This document shows positions 17,870 to 26,580 of a stretch of DNA of 64,000 nucleotides, piece by piece. The stretch is from CAZVPF01 sp964628195 (GTDB lineage: Bacteria; Planctomycetota; Phycisphaerae; Sedimentisphaerales; Anaerohalosphaeraceae): the NCBI GenBank assembly GCA_964628195.1, contig CAZVPF010000015.1, positions 1-64,000 on the forward strand. Direction: 5' to 3'. The notes beneath the pieces are model-generated. The model was not told where the DNA came from. It searched no databases and saw nothing but the letters and a program-made list of their open reading frames with translations. A program made the position numbers and the translations under genes. The first letter of the stretch is position 1. Each line of letters opens with the position of its first letter.

Positions 17870-19156
17870 TCAAACAAGAAAGTACGCCACCGAAAGTGCA
17901 GTTATTATCCACATCGCGGGTTTAACGTCGCGAACTCTGCCGCTGATCAGCTTTATTATCGTAAAAGAAATAAAACCGAGCGCAAGGCCCGTGCTGATCG
18001 AGTAGCTAAGCGCGATCATGACCATAATTATAAAAGCAGGCAGCGAGTTGCGTATATCCGAAAAGTCTATCCGGTGCACCTCTTTCATCATGAACAGCCC
18101 GACCATTATCAGCGCAGGCGCCGTCGCATAAGAAGGAACGACCGCGATAAGCGGCACAAAGAGAGCTGCAAAAAGAAACAGCACGCCCGTTACCACAGAG
18201 GTCAGCCCAGTCCTGCCGCCCTGCTCGATCCCAGCTGCTGATTCAATGTAAGATGTCGTCGTCGAGGTACCGCAAAGAGCGCCGAACATTGTAGCGGCGG
18301 CGTCGATCCCCAACAGCCTGTCGAGCGATTTTATCTCGCCCTTGCCGTCTACAAGCCCGGCGGAGTTTGAGCAGGCGATCAGGGTTCCCACACTGTCGAA
18401 CATGTCTATGAACATAAGCGTAAAGATCGGCCCGATAAGGCTGAACTTCAATGCACCAGTTATATCGAGCTTAAAGGCTACCGGTAAAATATTCAGCCCC
18501 GACAATGACATCACCTTTTCGGGCGGTGAAACCTCCTTAAACATCAGGGCAAGGACAGTTGAAAAGGCAATCCCCGCCAGGAGCGAGCCCTTGAAACGCT
18601 TCATTTCCAAAAGTATCATCACAATAAGACCCGCCAGGCCTATTATAATCGGCCGGTCAATGTCCGCTGCCTGGACGAGGGTGGCGGGGCTGTCAATTAT
18701 AATACCGAGATTCTGCAAACCGATGAAGGTTATGAACAAACCAATCCCGACGGAGATCCCGGCGATAAGCGAACCGGGGATGGCATGGACCAGTTTTTTG
18801 CGAAGCCCGGCGGCAGTTAGAACAAGGAAAAACAGCCCTGAAAGAAACACCACACCAAGCGCGGTCTGCCAGGGTATCTTTTCACCGATCACAAGCGTAA
18901 AAGCAAAGAAGGCGTTAAGGCCCATACCCGGAGCCATCGCTATCGGTGCGTTCGCGATCAGGCCCACGGCAATGCTTGAAACAGCGGTAACAAGACATGT
19001 AACTACGATAAGCGCATTTTTATCCATTCCCGCAGATGAAAGAATGTCCGGATTCACAAAGATAATATACGCCATTGTCAAAAACGTGGTAATTCCCGCC
19101 AAGGTCTCTGTTTTTGGCGCGCTGGCCCGGGCACGAATGTCGAAAAGCTTGTTCAT
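17870..19156 (-). CDS. NCS2-family purine permease (AzgA/PbuG type)
   Basis: About 428 residues and strongly hydrophobic. The N-terminus has LAGITTFLTMAYIIFVNP and APGMGLNAFFAF, the hallmark segments of the AzgA-like branch of NCS2, which import adenine, guanine or hypoxanthine with protons. FIDMFDSVGTLI and GTSTTTSYIESAAG mark the second half. ATG 19156 lies eight bases after AAAAGG; a GTG three codons upstream has poor spacing. It diverges from the Ni/Co-type transporter. No purine riboswitch is recognisable in the leader. Confidence 0.88.
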   Translation of the reverse strand: MNKLFDIRARASAPKTETLAGITTFLTMAYIIFVNPDILSSAGMDKNALIVVTCLVTAVSSIAVGLIANAPIAMAPGMGLNAFFAFTLVIGEKIPWQTALGVVFLSGLFFLVLTAAGLRKKLVHAIPGSLIAGISVGIGLFITFIGLQNLGIIIDSPATLVQAADIDRPIIIGLAGLIVMILLEMKRFKGSLLAGIAFSTVLALMFKEVSPPEKVMSLSGLNILPVAFKLDITGALKFSLIGPIFTLMFIDMFDSVGTLIACSNSAGLVDGKGEIKSLDRLLGIDAAATMFGALCGTSTTTSYIESAAGIEQGGRTGLTSVVTGVLFLFAALFVPLIAVVPSYATAPALIMVGLFMMKEVHRIDFSDIRNSLPAFIIMVMIALSYSISTGLALGFISFTIIKLISGRVRDVKPAMWIITALSVAYFLV

Positions 19157-19352
19157 TGCATACACCTTTTGCTGAATAGAAAGTCCTTATTTAATACTTT
19201 TTTCGGCATAGACGGGATATTCATACAATTTTTTGGGCAATGGGAATGAAAAGCCAGCCTGGTGCAAATATTTACTTGAACAACGCCGGGCATAAGGTTA
19301 CCATTCCTGTGAGAATACAAATAAGACAATACTGAGATGAAAAGGGGTATTT

Positions 19353-20063
19353 ATGAACTCTGAAATAATTGCACTTACAATAACCGCAGCAACTATCGGT
19401 TTCGGTCATACACTTATGGGCCCGGACCATTACCTGCCCTTTATCGCTGTCAGCAAGGCGCGCGGCTGGTCGGCGTTAAAGACGTTTATAATAACTTTAA
19501 TTTGCGGTTTAGGGCATGTGGGAAGCTCGGTGGTGCTTGGTTTTCTTGGTATAGGACTCGGCATAGTTGTCGGCAAACTGGAAGGTTTCGAGGCGTTCCG
19601 AGGCAACCTCGCAGGCTGGTTGCTTACGGGTTTTGGGCTTGCATACATGATATGGGGAATCAAAAAAGCGATACGCAATAAGACGCATACACATTTTCAT
19701 GTTCACGAAGACGACTCAAAGCAGGAACACACCCACGACCATGACGGCAGCGATGCGCACATTCACGTGAAGAAATCCTATAAGCAGCTCACACCGTGGA
19801 TACTATTTACCATTTTCGTCTTCGGGCCCTGCGAGCCGCTTATACCTATACTGATGTACCCTGCAGCGCAAAACAGCATAGCAGGAGTTGTCCTCGTTAC
19901 GCTCACCTTTGCCGGGGCGACAATACTGACAATGCTTGCTGTTGTAATGGCCGGCACTTTCGGGCTGGGTGCGATACATACGAACAAACTGGCTCGATTC
20001 AGCCACGCCCTGGCGGGCTTTACCATTTTCCTGTGCGGCATGGCTATCCAGATGGGACTTTAA
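19353..20063 (+). CDS. NicO/UreH-like metal transporter with His-rich loop
   Basis: 236 residues, about six hydrophobic segments. The first holds GFGHTLMGPDHYLPF, an H-x5-D-H version of the Ni/Co permease signature (H-x4-D-H). A central soluble loop (about 112-145) is packed with His and Asp (HTHFHVHEDD, EHTHDHDG), typical of Ni or Co carriers and exporters of the RcnA/HupE/UreH group. Import or export cannot be told. The start follows AAGGGG by five bases. It converges with the sulfatase gene, with ten bases between the two stops. The neighbouring region offers no clear Ni enzyme. Confidence 0.7.
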   Translation: MNSEIIALTITAATIGFGHTLMGPDHYLPFIAVSKARGWSALKTFIITLICGLGHVGSSVVLGFLGIGLGIVVGKLEGFEAFRGNLAGWLLTGFGLAYMIWGIKKAIRNKTHTHFHVHEDDSKQEHTHDHDGSDAHIHVKKSYKQLTPWILFTIFVFGPCEPLIPILMYPAAQNSIAGVVLVTLTFAGATILTMLAVVMAGTFGLGAIHTNKLARFSHALAGFTIFLCGMAIQMGL

Positions 20064-20072
20064 CCCCCCTGC

Positions 20073-21569
20073 TCAAACATGCTGGTCCATCCAGGGTGTT
20101 CGGCGGTGCCAGTCTATCAAACGCTTTCGCAACTCAGCGGCAAGTTCCGATTGCTCACCGGTCCCGGCGAGATTGTTAAGCTGATACGGGTCCTTTTCAA
20201 GATCGTAAAAACAATACCTGTCGTCGACTATCGTCCGAAGGTCCTCGCCAAGCTGTATACCATAAAGGTGTGTCAGTGTACGTATCCCTATCCTGCCGGC
20301 GGTTATCTCAATATAGGCCTCTTTGTTTTTGGGGACGTTTCCGTTCCCTGTAAGTACGGGGCAAAGATCTCTGCCCGGCAAGTCATCCGGCGAGTCGATT
20401 CCACAGAGCCCGAGCACCGAAGGCATCACATCGACCGTCTGAGCAACGAGGTCCGAACAAACAGCTTTTTTTACACCGGGGCCGCGAATAATAAATGGTA
20501 TCCGTATAGACTCTTCATACAAGAGCTGCTTGTTATACCTGTCATGGCTTCCGAGCATATCACCATGGTCGGAAAGAAGCACAACTATCGTGTTTTCCTG
20601 CAAACCATTTTCACGGAGCGATTCCATCAGCCCGCCGACAAGATCGTCGGCCCAGGTTGACAGGCCGTTATAGGCTGCTGTAAGATCACGCAGATCAAAC
20701 CCCTCCGGCAAATTCTCCGCATATTCAAGGTGTTCCCTGTAATACAGATAATCCCACAAATATATCCTGAACCACTGCTCGTTATGTGACATATTTCCAT
20801 TCTTGTCATAAACGTTGGGCCGCACTTTCACTTCGTCCCTTTTGTACATTTGGGTATACTTTTTCGGTGCGTCAGCCAGAGGCATGTGCGGGGGGGAAAT
20901 ATTGTAGAAAAGGAAAAACGGTTTTTCACGCTTCCGTGAAAGATATTCCCGGACCTCATCGAGTTCAAACTCAGGGCTGAATTTGTCGGCGACGAACTTG
21001 CGTCCTTTGTGGTCAACGAATGTCTGGCCTGTGTGCCTGTGAGAGACCTTCGGATAAACAAACTCATCAAAACCCAAAAGCTGCGGCGCCGGATGTATAT
21101 GCCACTTGCCTATGAGGCAGGTTTCATAACCCTTTTCGGCAAGAATTTCCGGCAGTGTCGTCTCTTTGAGCCAGTTCCTGACATTCACGGGATAATCGAT
21201 AAGTACATGCTCGCCCTTTTCGTTGTGTTCGCCGTAGTTATCGAGAAAGCCCTGGCAGGTCCTGCTGAACCGGCCGGAAATAAGTGCGGACCTTGCGGGC
21301 ATGCAAACGGGATTATTCGTTACGGCATGCTCGAATCTCATACCCTGCCCGGCCAGCTTATCAATATTCGGTGTCCGAACCACCTCGCTGCCGTAACATC
21401 CGACCGAATGTGACCGCAACTGGTCGATCATGCATATCACCACGTTCGGCTTTTGACTGCTGAGGCGAGAATTATTACGGGAATCGCCAATACAACCGGT
21501 AATCGAGCCTGCAATAAACGTGATTCCGGCATACTTCAAAAAATCCCGCCTGTCAAATCCTGCAATCAT
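20073..21569 (-). CDS. Tat-exported sulfatase (S1, formylglycine type)
   Basis: About 498 residues. The twin-arginine signal DRRDFLKYAG is followed by a hydrophobic stretch with a lipobox-like TGC. The active-site motif C-x-P-x-R reads VCMPARSALISGR (Cys near residue 89), which is oxidised to formylglycine by a maturase; SDHGDMLGSHD and NVVICMIDQLRSHSVGCYG are the metal-binding regions. It should remove sulfate esters from a carbohydrate or aryl substrate outside the cytoplasm. ATG 21569 sits five bases after GGAGG, better than the GTG two codons upstream. It follows the PhoD-like gene by 23 bases, so the two are probably co-transcribed. Confidence 0.88.
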   Translation of the reverse strand: MIAGFDRRDFLKYAGITFIAGSITGCIGDSRNNSRLSSQKPNVVICMIDQLRSHSVGCYGSEVVRTPNIDKLAGQGMRFEHAVTNNPVCMPARSALISGRFSRTCQGFLDNYGEHNEKGEHVLIDYPVNVRNWLKETTLPEILAEKGYETCLIGKWHIHPAPQLLGFDEFVYPKVSHRHTGQTFVDHKGRKFVADKFSPEFELDEVREYLSRKREKPFFLFYNISPPHMPLADAPKKYTQMYKRDEVKVRPNVYDKNGNMSHNEQWFRIYLWDYLYYREHLEYAENLPEGFDLRDLTAAYNGLSTWADDLVGGLMESLRENGLQENTIVVLLSDHGDMLGSHDRYNKQLLYEESIRIPFIIRGPGVKKAVCSDLVAQTVDVMPSVLGLCGIDSPDDLPGRDLCPVLTGNGNVPKNKEAYIEITAGRIGIRTLTHLYGIQLGEDLRTIVDDRYCFYDLEKDPYQLNNLAGTGEQSELAAELRKRLIDWHRRTPWMDQHV

Positions 21570-21592
21570 TTTCACCTCCAGAACTTACGCTT

Positions 21593-23497
21593 TTATCTCT
21601 TTTCAAACTGGGCAAGCGGGATGCTTTCAACGTAAACAATCCTGCCGGTATAGCCGTCATGGAACCGCACCAGGGCGTGTGGTTTGTCATAGGCGACCCA
21701 CTGGGTTCCGGGCACCTGCGGCGAAGCGGTTTCCATTACGTTATTGACCTGTACGATAACATAATAGGCGTTGCGGTTATGAGTATACGGAATATTGTTC
21801 GGTGAAGCGGCGGCCCAGTTGACCTGCACCTTCCTGCCCCTGCTCTCCCACAGCCCGCCAAGCGGCATACCGCCGCACGTCTGCACAGGGTGGCGGTTCG
21901 AGCCCATTGGCCCTGCGAGCATTTCCCATATGTTATCGGTGATACGTATCGACATCGCGTTATGCACATCGCCGGTGATAACAATTATGGGTTTGTCGAT
22001 CTTGTCCAGGGCGTCGAGAATTATATCCCGCTCGGCAAGATAAGAAGCGTAACCGTCGCCTTTGGGCACCATATACGCTGGCGGCGGATCGTCCACAAGT
22101 TCGGGCTGCTTGAATATTATCATGTGGGCGGCGTTGTGATGAATGACCCACGGATCGGGCGCGATAATGAACACGAACTGCGCATCGGTTTTCCTTACAC
22201 CCTCAAGCAGCCACTTGCGCTGCGTCGGGCCGAGAATGAACGTATCCGGGTCGTCGGGGCGGTCCTTATCGAAAGGTCCGCGTTCTCCGCGCATATCCAG
22301 GGCGAAAAAGTGGCAGTTGCCCACTTTCCAGTCGTAATAAAAATGTGTGCCCACGCTGTAGCGGACCCTCTCGCTTGCTATAAACGCAGGCCGAACGCGC
22401 AGCCTATGCCTGTCCACCACCTCCGCGAGGCCGTACACACCCGCAGTCGCAGGCCGATGGGCTTTTTCGTCGCCGCCTTTGGTGTAAATGCCCACGTGAA
22501 CCGTGCTGACAGTTTCAGGGGTTACACTTGAAAAGTCCGCCTGCGGGTCGTAAATTATATCGCTTCCTTTCTTAACGTCGGCATAGCCGAAATGCAGTCT
22601 GCCCCGTGCCTGGCTCGGATAGTTCGCCCAGTCGCAATATTCGGACCAGCCCTTAAGCCCGAGGTCCCGCATAAGGGGGCGGCCGTAGGTCGACTTATAA
22701 TGAACATAACCGCTGCCGAAAAGATTATCGCCGATCTCGTGGTCGTCGTAAGTGTACATCATCGGGATATACCTGCGAAGGCGCGAAAACCCCCTTCCGT
22801 TGGTCCAGTACCTGCGGTAGTTCTCTCGTATGCCCTCGATGGTACCGTCGCGGGCGGCTTCGTAGATCGTGTCCCCGTTCATTATGTGAAACATGACCTC
22901 CCGGCCGTACTGCTTAAGCAGGTTATCGAAGCACGCGTGGTCGGTATACTCGAGCTGCGGAACGGTCAAATCGCCCTGCCGGGAGCAGTGGCCGATCGAA
23001 AAGCATACATTGAACCTGCCGTCGGGATTTTTCTGCTTGTCGTAATAGCTGCTGCTGTCCGGAAGCGTCGTAAAATAAGGCCACGGGTCGTAATAATCCA
23101 TACGGATATCCACCACGGAACCTTCAAGCACCACACCGTAGTAATATCTCGTGTTCGCAGCAAGGCCGGTTATCTCTACGTACCCGGTGTTGTCGTCGGC
23201 GGATATCGTCCTGCCCGTAACTTTCGGGCTGTCGGTGGTAAGATGCTTGTTCTCACTGTAAACAACGGCAAAGTCCACAGGTTCAAGCGTGCGCACCCAG
23301 ACACGAACCGAATTGCTCGTAACTGCCCCGAGCACCGGGCCGTGCGTAAGTTTTGACAACGCCCGGGGAATGACGTCATTGGCGACCGGGTTCGGCCAGT
23401 CACCGTAAACAGTCGCACAGCACACCGCTGCCAGCAGAATGATAATAAAAATCCGCAAAACCCCCAAGCCCTTTGAAGAATTCACCTTGCCTGCCAT
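21593..23497 (-). CDS. Secreted PhoD-like phosphatase/phosphodiesterase
   Basis: 634 residues with a signal peptide (about 1-32). An N-terminal beta-sandwich (about 50-140, THGPVLGAVTSNSVRVWVRT) precedes a metallophosphatase domain: HIMNGDTIYE and YTYDDHEIGDN give the metal ligands, and VFIIAPDPW and IIVITGDVHNA complete the PhoD-like core. Enzymes of this family hydrolyse phosphate mono- and diesters in the periplasm. It heads a two-gene unit with the sulfatase and has its own promoter. The substrate may be a phosphorylated or sulfated polymer; that is inference. Confidence 0.85.
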   Translation of the reverse strand: MAGKVNSSKGLGVLRIFIIILLAAVCCATVYGDWPNPVANDVIPRALSKLTHGPVLGAVTSNSVRVWVRTLEPVDFAVVYSENKHLTTDSPKVTGRTISADDNTGYVEITGLAANTRYYYGVVLEGSVVDIRMDYYDPWPYFTTLPDSSSYYDKQKNPDGRFNVCFSIGHCSRQGDLTVPQLEYTDHACFDNLLKQYGREVMFHIMNGDTIYEAARDGTIEGIRENYRRYWTNGRGFSRLRRYIPMMYTYDDHEIGDNLFGSGYVHYKSTYGRPLMRDLGLKGWSEYCDWANYPSQARGRLHFGYADVKKGSDIIYDPQADFSSVTPETVSTVHVGIYTKGGDEKAHRPATAGVYGLAEVVDRHRLRVRPAFIASERVRYSVGTHFYYDWKVGNCHFFALDMRGERGPFDKDRPDDPDTFILGPTQRKWLLEGVRKTDAQFVFIIAPDPWVIHHNAAHMIIFKQPELVDDPPPAYMVPKGDGYASYLAERDIILDALDKIDKPIIVITGDVHNAMSIRITDNIWEMLAGPMGSNRHPVQTCGGMPLGGLWESRGRKVQVNWAAASPNNIPYTHNRNAYYVIVQVNNVMETASPQVPGTQWVAYDKPHALVRFHDGYTGRIVYVESIPLAQFEKR

Positions 23498-23533
23498 AAT
23501 ATGACTCCTGTTTAATCTAATATTTTGAAAAAA

Positions 23534-23561
23534 ATTATACCATACTGCAGCCGGTTTGCAA
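23534..23561 (-). promoter_or_regulatory. Promoter of the PhoD-sulfatase unit
   Basis: On the minus strand: TTGCAA (23561-23556), 16 bases, TATAAT (23539-23534), about 37 bases before the PhoD-like start. The -10 is consensus. Confidence 0.6.
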
Positions 23562-23614
23562 ATTTGTAAATGAAATCCAATCCATTTGTGAGTTCTACAA
23601 TCCGTTCTGTATCC

Positions 23615-23623
23615 TGTACAAAA
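23615..23623 (-). promoter_or_regulatory. TTTTGTAC site upstream of the PhoD-like gene
   Basis: TTTTGTACA on the minus strand lies upstream of the PhoD-like promoter. The same octamer occurs before GH28 and before the AraR-like regulator gene. AraR of Bacillus, the same regulator architecture, binds ATTTGT-ACAAAT-type sites. Confidence 0.4.
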
Positions 23624-23628
23624 GCTTT

Positions 23629-25098
23629 TTATTCAAACGGGGCGTCAGAGTAAATACAGTTCTGTATTCGGATATCGTCACAACGCAGCAAAGTCACCGA
23701 AGGGTCGCCGGTATATTGTCGTATTTTTGTGCTGTCCAGTGAGAATCCATGAACATTGTCCAAAAAAAACGCCGGCCTTCTGTCCTGTTTTTCGTAAGAA
23801 AAATGACAGTTATGAAAACGGATGTTTTTTGCATGCCGGATATACCATGCATAAGCCGGTCGCACACCGAGTTTGCGCGGCTGATAGCTTTCAGCCGGGT
23901 CGGGAGGATGGTTTGCGCGGTCTTCCAATTGCCCGGTGCCTTTATATTCAATCCGGACATTTTCAAATAACAGGTTTTCAATTGCAGAGTCCGTCATGCC
24001 GTTAATCGTTGAAGCCCAGCATTTCGCCTCGGTCCTGGCGTAGTCATTATAAACATCCGAAACGGTAATGTTCTTAAATGTGCAATTTCGTATTTGTCCG
24101 GTCTTTGCATCTTCCGGAGTTCGAAGCCTGTCGGTGACGGATAAATAAAAGGGCGCAGCGACTTTTGAAATATTTATGTTTTCAACCCGAAGGTTTTCAA
24201 TAACGCCCCCGTCATTTGATGTTATGCCGATGGCTGCTTTGCCGGCTTCAGTGATAAGGCAGTTTTGTATGTCGATATTTTTGAAATCACCTGATGTTTC
24301 AGAGCCGATCTGAAATGCGTTACAGCTTTTTGACTTCAGTTGGCAGTTCTTTACAAATACATTTTCGACATCGATTTTCCTGCCCAAAGCGTAATCGCTT
24401 TTCAGTGCAAGCGCATCATCTTCTCCGTTGAATATGCAATTGCTGATTTGAATATTTTTCGAACTGACGATATTGACACCGTCTCGATCGTGATACTGCT
24501 CGACAACCATGCGGGTCACAGTGACCTGGTTGCAGTCATTTAACAGGATGCCGAAGTGGCCGCATCGGGTGATTGTCAGGTCCTGAAATTTGACATTTCG
24601 GCAGCTCACGAGTGAAATGCCCTTGTCGGCCTGTTTAGGTTTTACATCATTGCTCGTTTCAAGGCCGCCCCCATCGATCCGCCCGGGGCCCTCGATACCA
24701 ATATTTTCTATATCACGGCCGAATATCAGGGCATTTTGAAAATGACTGTGACCGAAATCCTGGTATTTGTGCCAGGCGGTGGTTTCCGGTTCGTCATAGA
24801 CATTTTCGCTTGTGCCGAGAATTACAGCGTTGCCTTCAAGTCGCAAAATGACTCCGCTTTTCAGGCGTATGGTGGCGGTTTTATAAACTCCTCGAGGGAA
24901 AACAACCTTTCCCCCGCCTGACTGCGAACAGGCATTAATCGCTGAGTTTATGGCTTTCTGGTCGTTGGCTTTGCCGTCACCGATCGCGCCAAAGTCTTTC
25001 ACATTCAACTCAAGAGCATTTGAAGCGGTTACAAAAAACAAAACAGTTATCGTTATAAACCGCCGGTATAAACTTTTCTTCATATTTGTTTTTTTCAC
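23629..25098 (-). CDS. Glycoside hydrolase family 28 (polygalacturonase-like)
   Basis: 489 residues with a signal peptide (about 1-28). The opening NVKDFGAIGDGKANDQKAIN is the classic pectinase beta-helix start. GH28 catalytic markers are visible: DGVNIVSSKN, then GEDDALALKSD with the paired Asp, and IGSETSG, which in bacterial GH28 replaces the fungal G-H-G. Likely substrates are galacturonan, rhamnogalacturonan or another uronate polymer. GTG 25098 lies six bases after AAGGA; the internal ATG five codons later is worse placed. Upstream lies its own promoter (TTGCAC/AATAAT). Confidence 0.88.
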   Translation of the reverse strand: MKKTNMKKSLYRRFITITVLFFVTASNALELNVKDFGAIGDGKANDQKAINSAINACSQSGGGKVVFPRGVYKTATIRLKSGVILRLEGNAVILGTSENVYDEPETTAWHKYQDFGHSHFQNALIFGRDIENIGIEGPGRIDGGGLETSNDVKPKQADKGISLVSCRNVKFQDLTITRCGHFGILLNDCNQVTVTRMVVEQYHDRDGVNIVSSKNIQISNCIFNGEDDALALKSDYALGRKIDVENVFVKNCQLKSKSCNAFQIGSETSGDFKNIDIQNCLITEAGKAAIGITSNDGGVIENLRVENINISKVAAPFYLSVTDRLRTPEDAKTGQIRNCTFKNITVSDVYNDYARTEAKCWASTINGMTDSAIENLLFENVRIEYKGTGQLEDRANHPPDPAESYQPRKLGVRPAYAWYIRHAKNIRFHNCHFSYEKQDRRPAFFLDNVHGFSLDSTKIRQYTGDPSVTLLRCDDIRIQNCIYSDAPFE

Positions 25099-25185
25099 GA
25101 TATATCCTTCATAAAATCAAGGCAACAGCTTAACTGCGGCTGTGAAAGGTCCTGATATTAACCAGGGTCCTGACAACTTATTCAA

Positions 25186-25214
25186 ATTATTTGACGAAAG
25201 GATACGGTGTGCAA
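25186..25214 (-). promoter_or_regulatory. Promoter of the GH28 gene
   Basis: On the minus strand: TTGCAC (25214-25209), 17 bases, AATAAT (25191-25186), leaving a leader of about 80 bases before GTG 25098. Confidence 0.5.
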
Positions 25215-25243
25215 GAAAAATATTCAGCGGGCGTAAGAGGACA

Positions 25244-25252
25244 GTACAAAAT
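25244..25252 (-). promoter_or_regulatory. TTTTGTAC site upstream of GH28
   Basis: ATTTTGTAC on the minus strand, 30 bases upstream of the GH28 -35. It shares the octamer TTTTGTAC with the PhoD-like and regulator upstream regions. Confidence 0.4.
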
Positions 25253-25298
25253 CCCGGCCGTATTTGCCCGTACCATATTCCGGTTGTCGCTGTCTTTG

Positions 25299-26453
25299 CT
25301 ATACCTTCAAGCTGCTCTGACGCACAATAAGGTCGACCGGCACGACCCTGTTGACCCTGTGCCTGAGCGAGCCGTCGATCATAAGCCCCAATATGCGGGC
25401 CGCGTTGTAACCCACCTCAAAAGTATGCTGTTCGATGGAGCTGAGCTTGACCGGGAGTTTCTCACAAATCGGCAAATTCCCAAAACCCACGATAAAAATA
25501 TCCCTGCCGACAAGCATACCCATCATCTCGGCTGCTTCATAGAGTGACTCGGCTTTATAGTCATTGCTCGCAAAAACTGACAATTGTTCGCCGCGGTGCG
25601 CTTCAAGAAAATCCATTGCGGTTTTATAATTATACTTGCGATGCTCTGTTCTCATTTCGGCAAGGTTAGACTCCGAGAGGTCCTGGCCGGCAAGATACTT
25701 ATCAACATCAAGAAAGTTATTGTCATGCATCGCCCTTATCCATCCGTTTGACCTCTCTCTGCACGAGCTGGGCTCGGATACCGTGCCGAAATGATATACA
25801 GGCCGCCCGTGCTGCTCGATAAGGTGCTTGGTCGCAAGGTATGCCCCGCTGAAGTTATCTGCTGTAACTGTGCTGGCTTCAACGCCCGGAAGCAGGCGGT
25901 CGACAAAAACAACGTGCCTGCCGGCCTTTTGAAAGTCTTTCACACCTTCGGTATAATCCTGCCTTTCGTAAGGAAGCAGAATGACCCCATCGGCCTCGTC
26001 GGACATGTTTTTCAAGGCCTCAAGCGAATTGTCATGCGAGAACATAGCGTCTGTGAGCAGAAAGTCAGAGCCCGTCTCCTCGCAATACTGTCTTATGCCA
26101 GCACTTAGATCAAGACAGAAAGCGTCACAGTGCATCCTTATAAAACCGATAACCGGTTTATCGCTAAGACTATTTGAATTCTTGCCCCCTTTTACGGTCG
26201 CCTTCCTGTTAGGGCGGTAATTGATCAGACCCTGATGCTCGAGCATCTCATACGCCGACTTCAGCGTTCGGTAATTAACATTCAGCTCTTTAGCAAGTGC
26301 CGATATCCCCGGAAGCGTACTGCCCGGCGGTATTTGACCAGATGAGATCATCTCGCCAAGCTGCTGATTGATATACTCATACAGCCGTTTACCTTTAAGA
26401 CGCTTTCTTTCGCTTTCGATATTCGCAGCAAGTGTTGAAAACAATCCGTTCAT
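25299..26453 (-). CDS. AraR-like regulator: GntR helix-turn-helix plus LacI-type sensor
   Basis: 384 residues. Residues about 20-90 form a GntR winged helix-turn-helix (LPGISALAKELNVNYRTLKS, then LEHQGLINYRPN). Residues about 98-384 form a periplasmic-binding-like sugar sensor of the LacI/GalR kind (KPVIGFIRMHCDAFCLDLS, DGVILLPYERQD, VDRLLPGVEASTVTADN). This is the AraR layout of Bacillus. It likely senses a sugar released by nearby enzymes and controls GH28, PhoD-sulfatase and itself. It is the gene just upstream of GH28 on the same strand. A consensus promoter and a TTGTACAA site precede it, which suggests autoregulation. Confidence 0.85.
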   Translation of the reverse strand: MNGLFSTLAANIESERKRLKGKRLYEYINQQLGEMISSGQIPPGSTLPGISALAKELNVNYRTLKSAYEMLEHQGLINYRPNRKATVKGGKNSNSLSDKPVIGFIRMHCDAFCLDLSAGIRQYCEETGSDFLLTDAMFSHDNSLEALKNMSDEADGVILLPYERQDYTEGVKDFQKAGRHVVFVDRLLPGVEASTVTADNFSGAYLATKHLIEQHGRPVYHFGTVSEPSSCRERSNGWIRAMHDNNFLDVDKYLAGQDLSESNLAEMRTEHRKYNYKTAMDFLEAHRGEQLSVFASNDYKAESLYEAAEMMGMLVGRDIFIVGFGNLPICEKLPVKLSSIEQHTFEVGYNAARILGLMIDGSLRHRVNRVVPVDLIVRQSSLKV

Positions 26454-26503
26454 AGCCCTTTTTGCACAAAAACCAATAACAATTACATGTATTTGATAAT
26501 AGC

Positions 26504-26532
26504 ATTATACTTCAAAATGTGCATATTGTCAA
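26504..26532 (-). promoter_or_regulatory. Perfect consensus promoter of the AraR-like gene
   Basis: On the minus strand: TTGACA (26532-26527), exactly 17 bases, TATAAT (26509-26504). Both hexamers are full sigma70 consensus, strong for a regulator gene, which suggests it is held down by repression. Confidence 0.75.
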
Positions 26533-26545
26533 ACCCTGCCAGTGA

Positions 26546-26561
26546 TATTTTGTACAATATT
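26546..26561. promoter_or_regulatory. Candidate operator around TTGTACAA
   Basis: The palindrome TTGTACAA (26550-26557) with imperfect flanking symmetry lies about 17 bases upstream of the regulator -35. It fits a site for an AraR-type protein. Confidence 0.45.
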
Positions 26562-26580
26562 TGCACTCGTTCTTGAACAC

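Noticed and set aside
19166..19352. Possible purine or cobalamin riboswitch between the purine permease and the metal transporter.
   Set aside because: No conserved core of either riboswitch class could be found by eye.
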